Assembly: GCA_032358165.1 (NCBI GenBank) | Contig: JAALGY010000011.1 | Location: forward strand, 682,001 to 746,000 | DNA length: 64,000 nucleotides | Reading direction: 5' to 3' | Origin: Diplosphaera chodatii | Taxonomy: Eukaryota > Chlorophyta > Trebouxiophyceae > Prasiolales > Stichococcaceae | Part shown: piece by piece, positions 11,652 through 24,942 of the stretch | Numbering within the stretch: the first letter of the stretch is position 1 | Layout: each line of letters begins with the position of its first letter | Translations under genes and position numbers: made by a program | Notes under the pieces: model-generated | Database searches by the model: none | What the model was told of the DNA's origin: nothing | Seen by the model: the letters and a program-made list of their open reading frames with translations, nothing else

Positions 11652-12585
11652 TGCGATTTGGGCCGTCAGCTGTGCCCTGAACGAAAGATTTTCGCTAAGG
11701 ATGTCGGATGGAATATCAGCGCCTCACGTGCATGGTTGGTGTGCAGCAAATCGGCAAACCTAGGCTGCTGACTGTCAGCGGCCGCAACCGCGCCATGAGT
11801 CTGCAGTAACAAATAGTTTTCGATCCTGAAGCTGCTGCGCTGAAAGACAAGTCTCAAAGCTGCTGTCAGATGGAGGATGCGCCTGCTGAGCTGTTCATGC
11901 GGTGCAGGGCGGGCGTTACACATGATACCCATTAAATGTGGTAAATCCTCCATTGTCGACATGCCGTCTTACGGTATTTCAAGTTTTACGTCATGCAGTG
12001 AGCCTTGAAAACAGTTGTTCCTGTGTGCCATGCCAGGTGTGCTCCGTGCCTCTTGCCCCGGAGGCATCGGTGCAAAGAGGACGCTATGGTGCAGTAGCCG
12101 CGTCCATCGACACCGCAGCCCCACTCTGGTAAATATCAGTCAAGCTGTACTTGCTGTCTGACGTCTCCAGCTCTCTACTGACTAGCTGCTGCCACTGTCC
12201 AGACACATTGAACTAGCTGTGACCAGCCTCTCCAGCTAGCGGTGGTGCATCCACTACCTACCCTACATCCGCAGCTTTGCACCGCCGCCTCAGCTTTTGA
12301 TGCAGCTCAGCAGGCGCTCAGCGTCAGGGCGAACATCCCTGCACGGCGACTGCACGCTGATGTCCCGCAGCCGCTGAGCCACCCCTGTCGCAGCCAGCGC
12401 CTGCACCGACTCGCACGCAGTCCACCTCGTCACGAATGGAGACACAGAGGACGCCAGAGAGGGTGTTCAGTGCTTTCTTCTACAGCAGCAACTGCACTGC
12501 CTCAGAGTGGCAGTTGTGGACCTAGTTGCATGCTAAATGAACCTTAGGGTATATGACTCATTGGATTTAATTGCTAATGCAAAGG
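11652..12585. other. Intergenic: ITPK 5' region and FUSED 3' region
   Basis: Both flanking genes read on the minus strand, so this is the FUSED 3' UTR followed by the ITPK promoter. Open frames here (for example 11666-11962 on the minus strand) lack family motifs. I see no convincing regulatory motif beyond ordinary sequence. Confidence 0.45.
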
Positions 12586-15500
12586 TCAGCACGATGAGGT
12601 GGGCACCTGCGCCGCCGCGGGCCACTGCGCCAGCTGCATGAAGCAGAAGATGATGTTGCGCGTGAGCTGCACGTCCTGCGTGTCTGACGACGCCGGGTCC
12701 AGCTGCAGCAGCGCCTGCGCCGTCGCCTGCAGAGATGTACAGGAGTCTTCCAATACGAGGCCTCCAAGGCTGACCATCAGCTTCCCCTGACAGGGCAGCC
12801 GGGCATGGCATCAGCAGTGCTGGTGATGCCAAGCCAGCGCAGGCCGGAGCCTGTGTGGGCACCAGAACAAAGCGGGAAAGGCCGCAAAACCCTGTACTTG
12901 GCAGGTCAGCAGGCAGGGCGCCTGCCTGCACTGCGCCGGCGTGCAGGATGTGGGGCACGACGGTGTCGGCGTGGCGCGTCAGGTTGCCCAGCGCCCCGGC
13001 GGCGTTGCACTGGCTGCGGCTCGCGCGGTCCCGCAGCAGCCGCACCAGCGGCGCCACCGCCGGCGCCAGCTGGACGTACAGCTCGCCGCCGTGGAAGGCT
13101 GCACTTGCAGGGACACGCCTGATGACACGGGTGCAGGGTGCCTTGCAGCTGTACGACCACATGCCAGGTACACCGCTGCTGCCATGGCTTGTCGCCTGCC
13201 AGTCTGCATTGCTGCATGGCTGACCCCACCCCCTGAAGCCTCAAACCCCTAACCCCTCACCCAGCAAGCCGACCGCGAAGCAGGCGAACTTGCGGACGCC
13301 GGCGTCGGCGTCGCTGCACAGCTCGATGACGCGCGGCAGCAGCCGCTCGGCCGCGATGGTGGCGTAGAAGGCCGAGGAGTGGCGCGCCAGATTCCCGACA
13401 GCGCCCGCCGCCGCCGCGCGCACGCCCGCCGCCGTGTGCTGCAGCATGCCCCGCAGCTGCAGGCAGGGAGGCGGCACGTGTCAGAGGGATGACATTATTC
13501 AAACAGCAGCTATGCTGCCGTGCTGTCGCTTTGATCAGGCGCACAGCTGCACTGCCTCCACCTCTGCGCTTCAGCGCGGCCCCGCTGTGACCAGGCCAGG
13601 CGCATGGGAGTCGAGGAAGCAGCTTCGTCTCAAGCATCAGGACGCATGCGACAGCAGGAATGGGTGCTCACATGACCACAGACGTCCGCTGTCGCCAGGG
13701 GCGCGTAGAACCGAGCGTCGATGCGCGCCATGTTGCTCAGCAGCAGCAGGCCCTGCTCCTTTGCCTCGGCCGGGACGCTGGCGCCGGTCACCCTGGAGCG
13801 CAACACCCGCCGCGCAGTTGGCAAGCACGTCGACTCGTGTGACATCGTCTCAGGGATGCAGGCCCAGGCGTTCTGCAGAGAGCCAGACAACTGCCGCAGG
13901 GTACAGGCAGGCATGTTTGTTCGATGGGAGTACTCATCCACCACGCACCTGTCCAAGCATGCGGGCCGCAAGCCACCCGCGGTGACGAACTGCTGCGCAA
14001 AGTGGCGCCCCAGCCGCCGCTCGCCGCCCACCAGCACTTGCGCCAGCTCAAACAGCCGTGCGCCGCCGGCCAGCGGCAGCGCCGGCAGCGCGCGCGTCAG
14101 CACGCCCACGGCATCTACCGCCACGAGCGCTTTCTGCAGGACCACCACCAACTGGTTGCATGCAGTATGGATGCGACTGGATGCAGCACAGCCCCAACAC
14201 TACACATTATCACGAATGTCGTGACCAGACTTCGTGCAGCTGAGCCCCTGGGCATTCCTTTGAGCCACTTGTAGACAGGGTGGCAGCTCATGACTGAAGT
14301 GGCTTGGCTGTATGAGATGTCAAGGTACGCCATGGTGAGCAGCTCCCTTCACAGGCGATGCCGCCCGGGAAACCATTGCACGTCGACCTGCAGCGCCAGG
14401 CCACCAGGCCCCACGGGCCTTGTTCAACACGCTTGCCAGGTCCACACACCTGATACTGCAGCAGGTGACCCTCTGGCAGAGCAGCCGCAGGCCGCACCGG
14501 CCCCATCAGCAGCTCGGCCACTGCTTCTGCCAGGGCCACCGCCCCTGCATCGCCGCCAGCTGGCCCCGGCCATGCGGCCTGCAAAGGTGGGTACACGATG
14601 CCATCGAAGGTCAGGTTACTATCGTGGCTGACGACATAGACACCATCATCCCGGTTACAGCCACCGCATCACCACTCATAATAGTGGCAGCCTGTGTGCC
14701 ACTATCATTGCGAGTGCTGTGTCCACAGGGGTCACATGTGTGCAGACAGGAGTCAGCATGTGGTGCAGTGTCGATGGGTTCAAGACTCGTAACACACGAT
14801 GCAGCACAATCCGAGCCGACTGAGCCGAACAGTGCTCACCACAGCCTGCAGGTGTACGGGCGCCAGCAGCGCGAGCGCGCCCTGCAGCATGCCGCGCCGC
14901 AGCAGCACCGAGGCGCCTAAACCCTCGGGCGCCGCCAGCAGCTGCGCAGCCGTCAGCAGGGCCCGCACTCCAGCGGGCGACAGCTCTGCCAGCGCCACCC
15001 CCAGCGGCACCTACAAAACCACTGGCTAAATTCTGCAATCCGTCTTCGTGTCTGTGTCCCCAAAATCAGGGGTGGATCGTCCCACCGCCTACACCGAAGG
15101 GAACGCAGCATGTCTGCAGCCACTGAGAAGGAGATGGGTTCCTGCGCCACTGTTCGCTGAGACCTTCGCTGAGACCTTCGCTGAGACCTTCGTGTACCAG
15201 CCGTGAGCAAGACGGTTACCTCTGCGGCCTCCTGCAAGAGGTTGAGCACCAGGTTGCCGACGTTGGTGCGGATGACGGCTTGCCCCGGCTCCGCAGCAGG
15301 GCCGCCTGCTGCCAGGAGCGCCGCCGCGAGCACCACAGGGCCGTCCAACAGCCCTGCAGCCATGCGCAGTCACCAGGATGCTGGGTGCACCCTGCCGCAC
15401 GGATGGCACGTGTTGAGCTTGTATGCACTTTTGCGTTCCGCATGGTCGGCAGCCCCACCTGTAGTGGCGCCTGAGCCCTCGGCGGCCTCAAACGCGGGGG

Positions 15501-18500
15501 CGCGGGCCATGCGGGACCCTAGCCCCAGCAGCGTCCGCAACGGTGCAGCCCCTGATGGGCTGTACACCTCTGGCAGCGCGCCTGGAGCAGTGCAGAGTGC
15601 ATCGCTTGCCTCTGTCACCGTCAGAATTAACATGCATTGCAATCAGGATGCAGTACACGGTGTCATGGGGCAGACACCGAGATGCACGGCATTCAGACCC
15701 ACCTGCCGTTGGCGGCTGTGGTCCGGCTGTTGCGCTTGCAGGCCTACTGCTGAGCAAGGCACCAAGAGCGCCCGCTGCTGCTGATGCTGCGACCGCATTG
15801 CCGCCTACAGCCTGCAGTGCAAGCGAATAATTGATGTCACATGGATGCCACCTGTTGCTTACAATCAGGTCAGGCTGTGTGCGAAAACACTGCACAAAGA
15901 GCCTCTGTCAGCATCACCACACCTGCATGATTGCCAGTAGACGCTTCAATGCAGCATCCAGCCCGTCTGGCGCGCCGAACATGGGCAGCTGCTGGCTGCT
16001 GGCTGCTGCGCTGCTGTTCGCCGCTGATGCCAAGGCCCACAGCGCCAGCACTGCCTCGGCTGTGCCTGGCTGTCCCTTGGCAGCTGACATCAGCGCCTGG
16101 CGCAACGTGATCGATGTCGGGCTAGCAGACGCATTGAGCTGCCCAGTAGTCCTTGCTTGCAGATGCAAATGCCAGTCAAATTGGAAACTGCACGGTCCCA
16201 CCTGTGGCAGCCCAGCGGCAACGGCAGCCTCGCACGCGGCGGGCGATGCAGCAAACACCGCCCGCAGGACAGTTGAGGCTGCGCTGCTGCCGCCGCCTGG
16301 CATGCTGCCACTGGGTGCGCATGGCTGCACTGCCGCAAGCCTGCTGCGCAGCGCCCTGGACCCAGCGAACAGCGTTTGCCTTCCGTGTGACATGTCCAGC
16401 TGCTTGGCTGATGAGATATCATGTCATCAATGCTGCAGGGCGGGGAGGTGCAGCCGGCAGCGTGAAGATGTCTATGGATGGTACCAGAACTGGAGCATGA
16501 CTCAGGACAAGTGCTGGTACCTGAGCGCGGTGCGCCTTTCCGCAATGCAGGCGCCGGCAGCCTCGGCGGTCTCGCGCAGCAGCTTGTGCGGCCGCCTGAG
16601 CCGCGAGCCCTGCAGGCTGCCGGCCGGGGTCACGATGCTGCCCATGCTGAGGGCCGCGGACAGCGGGAAGGCCTCCGTCGCCCGCGCCGAGGTGGGCCCG
16701 GCCGCGGGAACGTGCACGGCTGCCTCGAGGGCTGAGATGGCAGCGCTGCAGGCCGCCTCGCTGGAGCCTTCGCATGCAGCAGAGTGTTGATCAAATCAGA
16801 CTTGCGATGTGTCCTGCCAGGCTGAGACAGATGTGCAGCAAGTGTAGCTCACAAGCAAGCTGAGGCCGCATAAACAGATCGTGCAGGCGTCAAGCCCCTG
16901 CGCAGGACACAGTTACCTGCTGCATCGGCTGTGCAGGTCACGAGGGAGTGGATAACCTTCTCGTGGAGCAGGGTCACAAGTATGCCCTCTGCCCTTTCCC
17001 GCGCTGGCTGGCCGGCTGTGGCATCAGCCAAGGTGTGCTGCAGGGCAGGCGCAAGCTGGTGCCTGGCATCTCGTGAGCATCGTCAAGATGCAAAACGGTG
17101 AAACCGTCTACATAAAGCATGAGGAGGCTTAGAGCCAGCGTCTCACCTGAGCCCGCCGAAGGATGCCCGCCATGCCGTCAGCAGCCGCAGCAACCACGGA
17201 CCATGGGTCCAGCCCGTCACGAGTCGTCAGCAGCCTGGCATACAGCCGGGGCGACTCCTCGAGCGAGATGAACCTGCTTCATAAATGTACGACCTGGTGT
17301 CAACACCCCGCAGTTTAAAGCACTGAGTTATCTGCTGTTGCCGTGTCAAGCCTAGCATGCAGCAACAACAAAGGCGTGGCCCACCGTGCACCTGTCAGCA
17401 GTGGAGCTGCGGCGCTCTGCCATCGCCTCTGCCAGGTGGCTCTCCGTGTACCGCATGAAGTCCACGGCTGCCACGGTGGTCGCGGGCGACGTGGTGGCTG
17501 CCGCCCTGATGGCGGCTGCCAGGCCCAGCTGCAGCGGGACGCTCTGCGAGCGCCCCAGACCATACCGCAGCATGTTGATCGACACCTGCAGAAGGGCAAT
17601 GCTGATTGCAGCTGTCGAACATTCAAGCAGAGTGCAAGTGCAATCAGTGCGCAGCTTTGCATAAGTCTCCCAACGTCAACATCAGGCCTCAACATGAGAT
17701 CACCTTCAGGGCTCGCTGGCAATCGGGGTCCCTAAAGTTCATCTGCTGCGGGCCGCCCGCCGGCACTGATAGCAGCTGCAGCGCCGCGGGCACTGTCCGC
17801 TTGTCACCCCACAGCACCTGCGCGCCGCTGCTGGACCCGGCCTGCGCCTCTGCCGCCTGCAGTGGCAATGCAACCCCCTCAGACCCTGTGTCCTCACACC
17901 CCTTGCCATGAAGTGCACGCGTAGGAGGTCGTAGATGCAGCGAGTGCTGGGAGTTCTGCTGACCTGGAGGACCTGCACCGCATCTGTCCTCGGCATGGAC
18001 ACCGCTGGCAGCTGTGCTCGCCGTGGCTGCGCTGTCTCTGCACTATGGCGTGTTGCCCTCTCGCCTGCAGAGCCTCCACATTAATACAGTCGGTTGTTGA
18101 TCGAATGAATCCAGCAGAAGATATAGCACTCTCAGAACAATTTAGCCAGGTGCACACCAGCTGCCTCCTCTGTTCTCAAGCGAGTTTGGGCCCGGCCAAC
18201 GGCGGGAGGTGCTGTGGCTGGCGGCTTCCGAAAGCCATTCTGCTGTGGCTGGATCGTGGGCGATGTTGCCTGCGAGTGCCATGACACAGTCGTGCACATG
18301 CCGCCATGGCACCGTAATGCCAGGGCCTCGCGTCTCGATACAGGCTGCCGCCAGCAACCAGCCACAGTTGACAACCAGCATGCACCTGGGTCTCAGCCAG
18401 CGGAGACCGCGGGTTGGCGGGCTGCGGTGACCGCGGCGGTGGCGGGCACCCCCTGCCGGGGCGCACCGGGACCGAGGGCAGCCCTGGTTGCCCCGCATGC

Positions 18501-20392
18501 CCGTCACTGGGCCTTGCCTTGCTGTGCGGCATGTCGCCCCGCCCCTGCTGCGCCGGAGGCCGGGCTGTGGGGCCCTCCGCCGGGGTCCCCTCGCCTGAGC
18601 TCTCCTCTGCAGTCACCAGCGGCAGTTGACAGCGGCTTGCATGTCAGACCGCTGGACGCAGGAGTTCTGCTGCTAGCTCCACCGCACACCTGGTCATGCG
18701 ACTCATCTGCAAGTGCGGTTTCAAGCGCAGCAGGTGACAGCCGCACCCGCAATGGCCTCCAGGCCAGGGAGGCGAGTGGGCACCTCAGGCTGGCCAGCCC
18801 CAACCAGCTGCACGTCGAGGTTGACGAAGGGGTGCTGGGCCAGCCTCGGCCAGTCCAGGCGGTGCCTGAAGTCCTTCTCCAGCAGACCCTGCGGCATTGG
18901 CTGGCACTACAGTACACCAGCAGCCAGCAATGTAAAACACAAGCTGAGGCCCATCTGCTGCTGGAAATGACCATGGTGAGAGGCAGCTTGCGGTGCATCT
19001 GCACACCTTCAGGAAGCTGTGGAACTCCGGCGACATGCTCTTGGGGTAGATGACGGGGTGCGTCATGATGTGGTTGATGAGCGAGTACAAGGAGTTGGTT
19101 GTGAACGGTGGATCGCCTTTGTATAGCTCGTAGAGGATGACGCCCAAGGACCATAGATCCACCTGCGCAGCATCTGGCACGTGGTAACTCTGCCCAGGCA
19201 TTGAGGCACATGGCAGCATCCATCGCTCTTGTCGATGGATGAGTGTGCACACTAGTGCTCCTCCCAAAATCAGCGCTGTACCCACCCTGTGGTCGTAGGG
19301 CTCCTCCTTGACCAGCTCTGGCGCCATGTACAACGGCGTGCCCTTGATGGACGTCAGCATGAGCGTGTTGCTGCTGGTGGCACGCGCAAAGCCAAAGTCG
19401 GCGAGCTTCACCACGCCATTTGCCCCGATCAGAATGTTCTGCAGCCGACTGAGTGTCTGTGATCAACCGAGCTGCCACAAAGCGAGCAGAGCATGACCAT
19501 GACCAAGTGAGCTCGACAGCAACACATTGGTGCTCAATCGTTTCAGTCTGTTGAAATTGGGACGCTGTGCACCGTGAAGTGCACCTGAGGCTTCATGTCC
19601 CGATGGATGATGCGGCGGGTGTGCAAGTACCACAGAGCCTGCACCAGCTGTCGTGCGATGTCCTTCACCACCTCCTCCGGCATCCGCGTGTCAGTGGTCA
19701 GCACATTGAACAGCTCGCCTGCATGTCACATGCAGAGGCAAACTAAACCCAGCTGGAACCAGCCTAAACGATATACATTCGTCTTGCCTGCCGACTAGCT
19801 TGCATCCAAAAGGCACTAGGACAACAGAATCGTGCTGATGTGATTGAATGTGTGATGGCGATTGCACAAATGCAGTGAATATAGGCAGCATCCGGCGGTG
19901 TCAAGAGGAGCACCCTGCGCCAGTTCAGTCACAACGACGAAGTCGGTGTCCGTCTCAAAATGCTCCAGCCATCGGATGATGTTCTCGTGCTCCAGCGTGC
20001 ACAGGATGTTCATTTCCTGCCGCAGCGACGCCACCTCCTTTGCGCCCTTGCCCTTCTTGTTGATGAACTTGAGCGCTGCCATCTGCCCAGTGTACCTCTT
20101 GCGGCCCTTGTACACCTGCGATGAACCATTATACCGGTGACAATCTGCAACGCGATCTCGTTATGGGGTCTCAACCCGAGCAGAGAATCGCACCACTGGC
20201 TATGAGCGATGCAAACTGCAGCTGACAGCTCGATGCGCAGCCGACCGCAGGCTCGTCCGCATCCGCCAGCATGATAGAGTACCCAGTACAGTCGTCTTTC
20301 CACACGAGTTGATGCATCTGGCAAGCACGCGTCACCTTGCCGAAGGAGCCCTCGCCAATGAGTTCAAGCACATGGTAGTCATCGAGTCCCAT
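12586..20392 (-). CDS. TIO: FUSED/TIO-type Ser/Thr protein kinase with C-terminal armadillo repeats
   Basis: Orthologue-like to plant TWO-IN-ONE (FUSED), which binds kinesin-12 and is needed for phragmoplast cytokinesis; animal homologues (STK36) act in Hedgehog signalling and cilia. The protein starts [19 protein letters not shown], matching the conserved family N-terminus; an in-frame ATG 33 nt upstream is possible. The next exon (about 20115-19910) has [18 protein letters not shown] and VVTELAQG. Then follow [15 protein letters not shown] (near 19590), [12 protein letters not shown] and [14 protein letters not shown] (near 19290-19430), [19 protein letters not shown] (near 19100-19160), and [10 protein letters not shown] (near 18800). 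All catalytic residues (Lys, HRD, DFG, APE) are present. After a Pro/Ser/Gly-rich linker (near 18200-18620), many exons from about 18000 to 12586 encode ARM/HEAT-like helices, for example [10 protein letters not shown] and [11 protein letters not shown] near 13270-13430. The last exon ends [12 protein letters not shown] plus five residues, with the stop at 12588-12586. Confidence 0.88.
15153..15192. repeat. Intronic 12-nt minisatellite (about 3.3 copies)
   Basis: The unit TTCGCTGAGACC is repeated perfectly three times, followed by a partial fourth. It sits about 30 nt inside an intron of the FUSED gene, just past the donor that follows the exon ending [11 protein letters not shown]. Confidence 0.8.
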
Positions 20393-21049
20393 CCTGCTGT
20401 ACGCTGCCACCGCCTCAGCTGTCACATGTCAGGCCTTATACCGTCGTGCATGTGGATCCGGCTTTGCTGCTTACCAGCTGAGATCCGGCGAATGAAACGC
20501 GCCCCAAGACACAAGGGCCTCCTTCTGAGATTACGAATACGACAGGCAGCGCAGAGCAAATTGCTGCCCCCGGCTGGCCTAGATTAGCGCTCACAACGGC
20601 CGCATCGCCATATTAATGCTGCGTGCAAGGTGCAAACTTCCTTGGGCAGTTGAGGACGTGCAGAGGAGATTGACAGGTATTCCCGGTTTCCCACTGGCAC
20701 GACAGGCTCCGTTGCCAATCGGAGCAGCCTGCCTTTCAGGCAGCTGTCTCCGCAAAAATCGTACCTTGCAAGCAAGCTTGCGGCCTGGTTGACGACGCCC
20801 AATCCCCAATCGCACAAAGTGATCAATATACACGCAATGCTCATGCATTTGGGCGCACTGCCTCATGCCAGGTTGTGCAGTTGATGCGTACCGGTGCACG
20901 CCTCTGAAACATGCATGCAGGCCTATATCTTGATTGAGCACAGAAGCCTCGCTGCATATTATGATACACTGTTTCGGCCCTGTCGATGCACTACGCTTCG
21001 TCGTATTGCCCTTAAAATGTCGCTTGAGTGCGGCTGTTGACCCCATGTG
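20393..21049. other. Divergent intergenic region between FUSED (-) and RecQ (+)
   Basis: About 650 nt between two head-to-head start codons should contain both promoters and 5' UTRs. I see no TATA box at a convincing distance. Antisense-like frames on the minus strand (20584-21046) have no recognisable domain. Confidence 0.5.
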
Positions 21050-24000
21050 ATGGCACAGCAGCTACGCCAGTTACTGCATCAGAAGCTGCAGCATCACTAT
21101 GGCCACACAGCGTTTCGGAGCCTTCAGCTTGATGCATGTGAAGCCATCCTGCATGGTCACGACACGCTGCTCATCCTGCCGACAGGAGGTCTGCATGCCC
21201 TTACGGCCGGCAGCATGAGCACACCGAGCACTGCATTCTTTCATTGCTTCGTCATGACTCTACAAAGGTAGCACTTGAGGGCCCTCAGCACCTGCAAGCT
21301 GGGTTCACAGGTGGCAAGTCCCTGGCGTTCCAGCTGCCTGTGCTTCTTAAAGATCCAGGCGTGACGGTGGTCATCTGCCCGGTGCGCATGCAGATGCAGA
21401 AGATGCATGACAATTTCAGCACAGCAGCCAGAAAAGCGGACATATCCTATGCTGTGCAGCTCATTGCGTTGGCGAAGGACCAGGTGGAGAAGTGCGATGA
21501 GAGCAGCATTGAGGCGGAGCTCTGGAACTCCAGCGTGCCGGCGGCAAAGCTAGAGTTGCTCGCCCGGGAGCTGTGCAGCGAGGAGCCCACTCTGAAGTTG
21601 CTTTACACGACGCCAGGTGATCATCGGCTCCAAGATTCAGATCTGCGGTTCTGCAGGTTTGCAGATCCATGTGCCACCAAGCACTCTTTGTTGGACAGGC
21701 AGAACTTGTTTTAAGACACTTCATTTTACACATATGCAGAGGCACTGCAGAGTGAGAGGCTTCTAGACGCCCTGAAGGTGTGTGCAAGCTCATGCTGATC
21801 TGCAGCATCTCTCATCTAGTGTTAGGAGGCTGACCGTAGTTGTCCACGCTCGCAGGTGCTACATGCGTCGGGTCTGCTGTTCTCATTTGCAGTGGACGAG
21901 GCACACTGCGTGACGTCATGGGGTGCGCATCAGCTAGGACTGACACACCACTCTGGCTTCCTGCCTGCAGGCCTGGTGTCTCTCATGTCACGTGTCAGTG
22001 CATGCAATATAGGTCACGACTTTCGCCCTGCGTACCTGCACCTGGCCAAGCTGCGCAAGGCCTTTCCTGGCGTGCCATTCGCAGCCCTGGTGAGCTCCAA
22101 GTCATATTCAACTCAGCAGTGCTGACGCAGATGTCCAAGCTGACCTCTGCAGCTCATTGCACGCTGCTCCACACATGTGACACTGTGTGACCAACCATCT
22201 GCATGCAAGCAGACTGCCACAGCAACACCAGAGGTGCGCAGTGCCATCATGGAAGAGCTCGGTCTGCAGTCGCCTGTGGTGCTGGCAGCCTCCTTCAATC
22301 GCCCAAATATACGGTGCGACTGCACGGACGCAGCTTTGGCCTCTGGTGCGCTGAAGCACTTTTGTCATTGTCAGGATGGGCAACACCATCTTGCAGATTG
22401 CCTGCCACTGACAGCATGTCAACCCTCATGCCTGCATCGGCCAGGTACGGAATCCGGCACAAGGAGTTGTTTGAAGGACAAGACCAGGGCCAGGATGCAT
22501 GCACAGAAGTGAGTCCATTAGCTTACATCTAAGAGTATCGCCGTGATGAGCATGCAATTGCGCTTGGATGCACAGTACATGTTCGGAAGTTCATGGCACA
22601 TGACAAATGCAGGACCTGCTGGAGTTCCTGAGGCAGCGGCTGGGGCAGTGCGGCCTGATCTACGCTCGTCAGCGCGAGACATGCGACAGCCTGGCACGCT
22701 CCTTGAGGTGGTCTACATCATTACCTTGTCTGGAAAGAGACACTTTGTGACACTGCTTGCTAGGCCCATGTAGCTCACAGAAATCCATCGGCGGTTATGA
22801 CCAATGAGCTTCATTGGTCACATGCACAGCTGCGCCGATATTGATGTCGAGGCGTACCATGCTGGCAAGGACGCTGCCAGCCGATCGCGCATCCAGGCTG
22901 ACTGGACGCAGGGCCACACCGCTGTACTGGTGTCGACTGTGGCCTTCGGCATGTGCGCACTCCTCGTGACATACTTTCTGTGCACTTCATCACGGCTACC
23001 CCTCTGAAGCACTGCACTCAGTGTCAGAAGAGTTTGAGTACAGCTTCTGTGCAGCACCTTGATCGCAGGCTTTTCAGGATCGACAGTCGCATGTGCAGGG
23101 GCATCGACAAGGCAGATGTGCGTTGGGTTGTGCACTGGGACCCGCCCAGCAGCCTGGACGGCTTCTACCAGGAGGCTGGCAGGTGCCAAGCGGTCTGCAA
23201 GTCTGTCTGACAACTGGCCACCAGCCATCATGCCATCGTCTTCCATCAGGGCTGATCAACACGCAAATTGCTCCAGGGCTGGGCGGGATGGCCAGCCTTC
23301 AGAATCGGTGCTGTACTGCAGCCAGGCAGAGCTGAAGCAGCTCAAGAAGCTGGAGAGACCGCTGCGCGCGGGTGCAGCCGCCGCTGTTGCAGAGTGAGTC
23401 GTCTGTCGTGAGGCATGTCACCGGCTCTGATCTTGGGACCATCAAGCAAACTGGACTGCGTCATGGTGTTGCCAGAACGTCACCAGGAGATTACTCCAAA
23501 CAACTGCTGTGGGGACGATACTGTGGTGCTGTAATGCGGGTTGCACCTGCTGTACATGTAGGTATGCCATGCGGCCAGGGTGCCGTCGAAGGCAGCTGCT
23601 GGCGCACTTTGGCGAGAAGCGCGGCGGCTGTGACCCCGCCGTCGAGCTGCCGTGCGACTGGTGCAGCGACTCTAAAGTCAGTACATGTGCAGTGCATCCT
23701 CTGAATGTCTGTAGCTACTCTGGCATTGCAGACGCCAACACTACCAAAGGGGTCGGCAACTGGACACATGGAAAGGGTGGTTGCATGGTTGCTACAGGCT
23801 GTGCAGAAGCAGCTGAGCGGACTGGAGGCTCGGGCACATGCGGCGTGGGCAGCCGCCACGAGCAGTGGCGATGCCGCAGGAGCTGCGGCTGCTGCTGCTG
23901 CGGCGGCGGCGGCAGCAGCTGACCCTTATGACCGTGCTGACCAGGACGGGAGCCAGTGCGACGTCGACATGCAGGCTGCAGCTGACCGCCAGCGACCTCG

Positions 24001-24716
24001 ACAGCGGCTGGTGAACAATCACCACGTCTTAGGGAGACTGCCTGACCTTATGCACTAAGCAGTCTGCATGCGGTTCATTTGGGGGCTCAGCACGCAAGTT
24101 GCTGGCCGATATGCTGCAGGGCGGGGCGCTTGCGCCGCCGCTGCACCAATCGTTGCCCAGGCGTCCAGTACTGCGCCGCATACATGGCAGGGCATCTGGC
24201 GGCAGGACAAGTGCCGAAGCTTTGCCGTGCGGAGGCAGCTCTGCACACAGCTGCGGCACACAGCAGCAGCCAGACAGCCATGCTGTGTCTGCAGCACACG
24301 ATAATGCCCTGCAGGCGTCGCCAACACAGCCCGCTGAGGAAACAGCAGCAGCCAGTGCTACCATCCTTCTGCCGCTCCCAGCTAAGCACTCCATTCATGG
24401 CAGATACGTGGCTGGCTCGCGACTATGCCGCAGCAACAGTCTTCAGGAAGCCGAGCAGCGAGCGCCCTGCAACTTGGATGCAGGCGGTGGTGAGGCAGCA
24501 GTAACAGTGCCAGATGCTGGAGACGCTGCCGGTCCTGCAAAGCCAGTGCTCAAGCGGCGGCGGGTGCAGAATGCCTTCAAGGCACCGCGGGTGGTGTCTG
24601 GGCAAGAGAATGCAGCAGCAGCAACACCAGCAGCATGTAGACCTGTACAATGCACGACGGCCACCTGCATGAGCAGGCCCGCATCGCTGGGGACTCAGAC
24701 CAAAGGGCGCATGTAA
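21050..24716 (+). CDS. RecQ-family ATP-dependent DNA helicase
   Basis: 3'-5' DNA helicase of the RecQ family, acting in recombination and replication-fork repair in the nucleus. Fifteen exons: 21050-21188, 21311-21381, 21460-21616, 21740-21777, 21856-21922, 22013-22089, 22213-22313, 22445-22508, 22613-22707, 22830-22952, 23099-23182, 23277-23393, 23562-23676, 23732-24010, 24099-24716; 714 aa. Motifs in order: HTAFRSLQLDA (motif 0), LPTGGGKSLAFQLP (I), VVICP|LIALAKDQV (Ia), FAVDEAHCVTSWGHDFRP (II, DEAH and aromatic loop), TATATPEV (III), SFNRPNIR (IV), VEAYHAGKD, VSTVAFGMGIDKADVRWVVH (V), YQEAGRAGRDG (VI). A zinc-binding-like tail follows: GCRRRQLLAHFGE, then C-x(9)-C-x(2)-C. I see no HRDC domain. 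The last 290 residues are Ala-rich with a basic KRRR stretch, a possible nuclear localisation signal. Size and absence of HRDC suit a RECQ5-like or short plant RecQ; I cannot name the subtype. Confidence 0.92.
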
Positions 24717-24838
24717 AGGCTATCGATGCCATGATCATTCAAAAGGCGTCTGCAGGATGGCTTCTCGGCTTTGCGTGTAGAGTATAGGGCAGCGCTGCAA
24801 GTGTGAAGACAGGAAGCTGCAGCACAGACCTATTTCAG

Positions 24839-24843
24839 TGTAA
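24839..24843 (+). terminator. Candidate TGTAA polyadenylation signal of the RecQ gene
   Basis: TGTAA lies about 123 nt past the RecQ stop codon, within the 226-nt spacer before the oppositely oriented ACOT stop. Position and motif fit a chlorophyte poly(A) signal. Confidence 0.45.
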
Positions 24844-24942
24844 CCTTGACAGCAATGACGACTGAGGTGTGCAACGATGCAGAGTTCAACAATGGCGCCC
24901 ACTGATCGCACTGTTCACGCCAGCGCATACAATCTAAACATG

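Noticed and set aside
15831..16790. A 319-codon plus-strand frame
   Set aside because: It lies antisense to ARM-repeat exons of the FUSED gene and has no motif of its own.
18214..19478. Long overlapping frames on both strands
   Set aside because: The plus-strand frame is antisense to the FUSED kinase and linker; the longest minus-strand frame is a shifted reading of those exons and introns.
20591..21046. A minus-strand frame upstream of FUSED as a small gene
   Set aside because: No conserved motif and unusual composition; it lies in the divergent promoter region.
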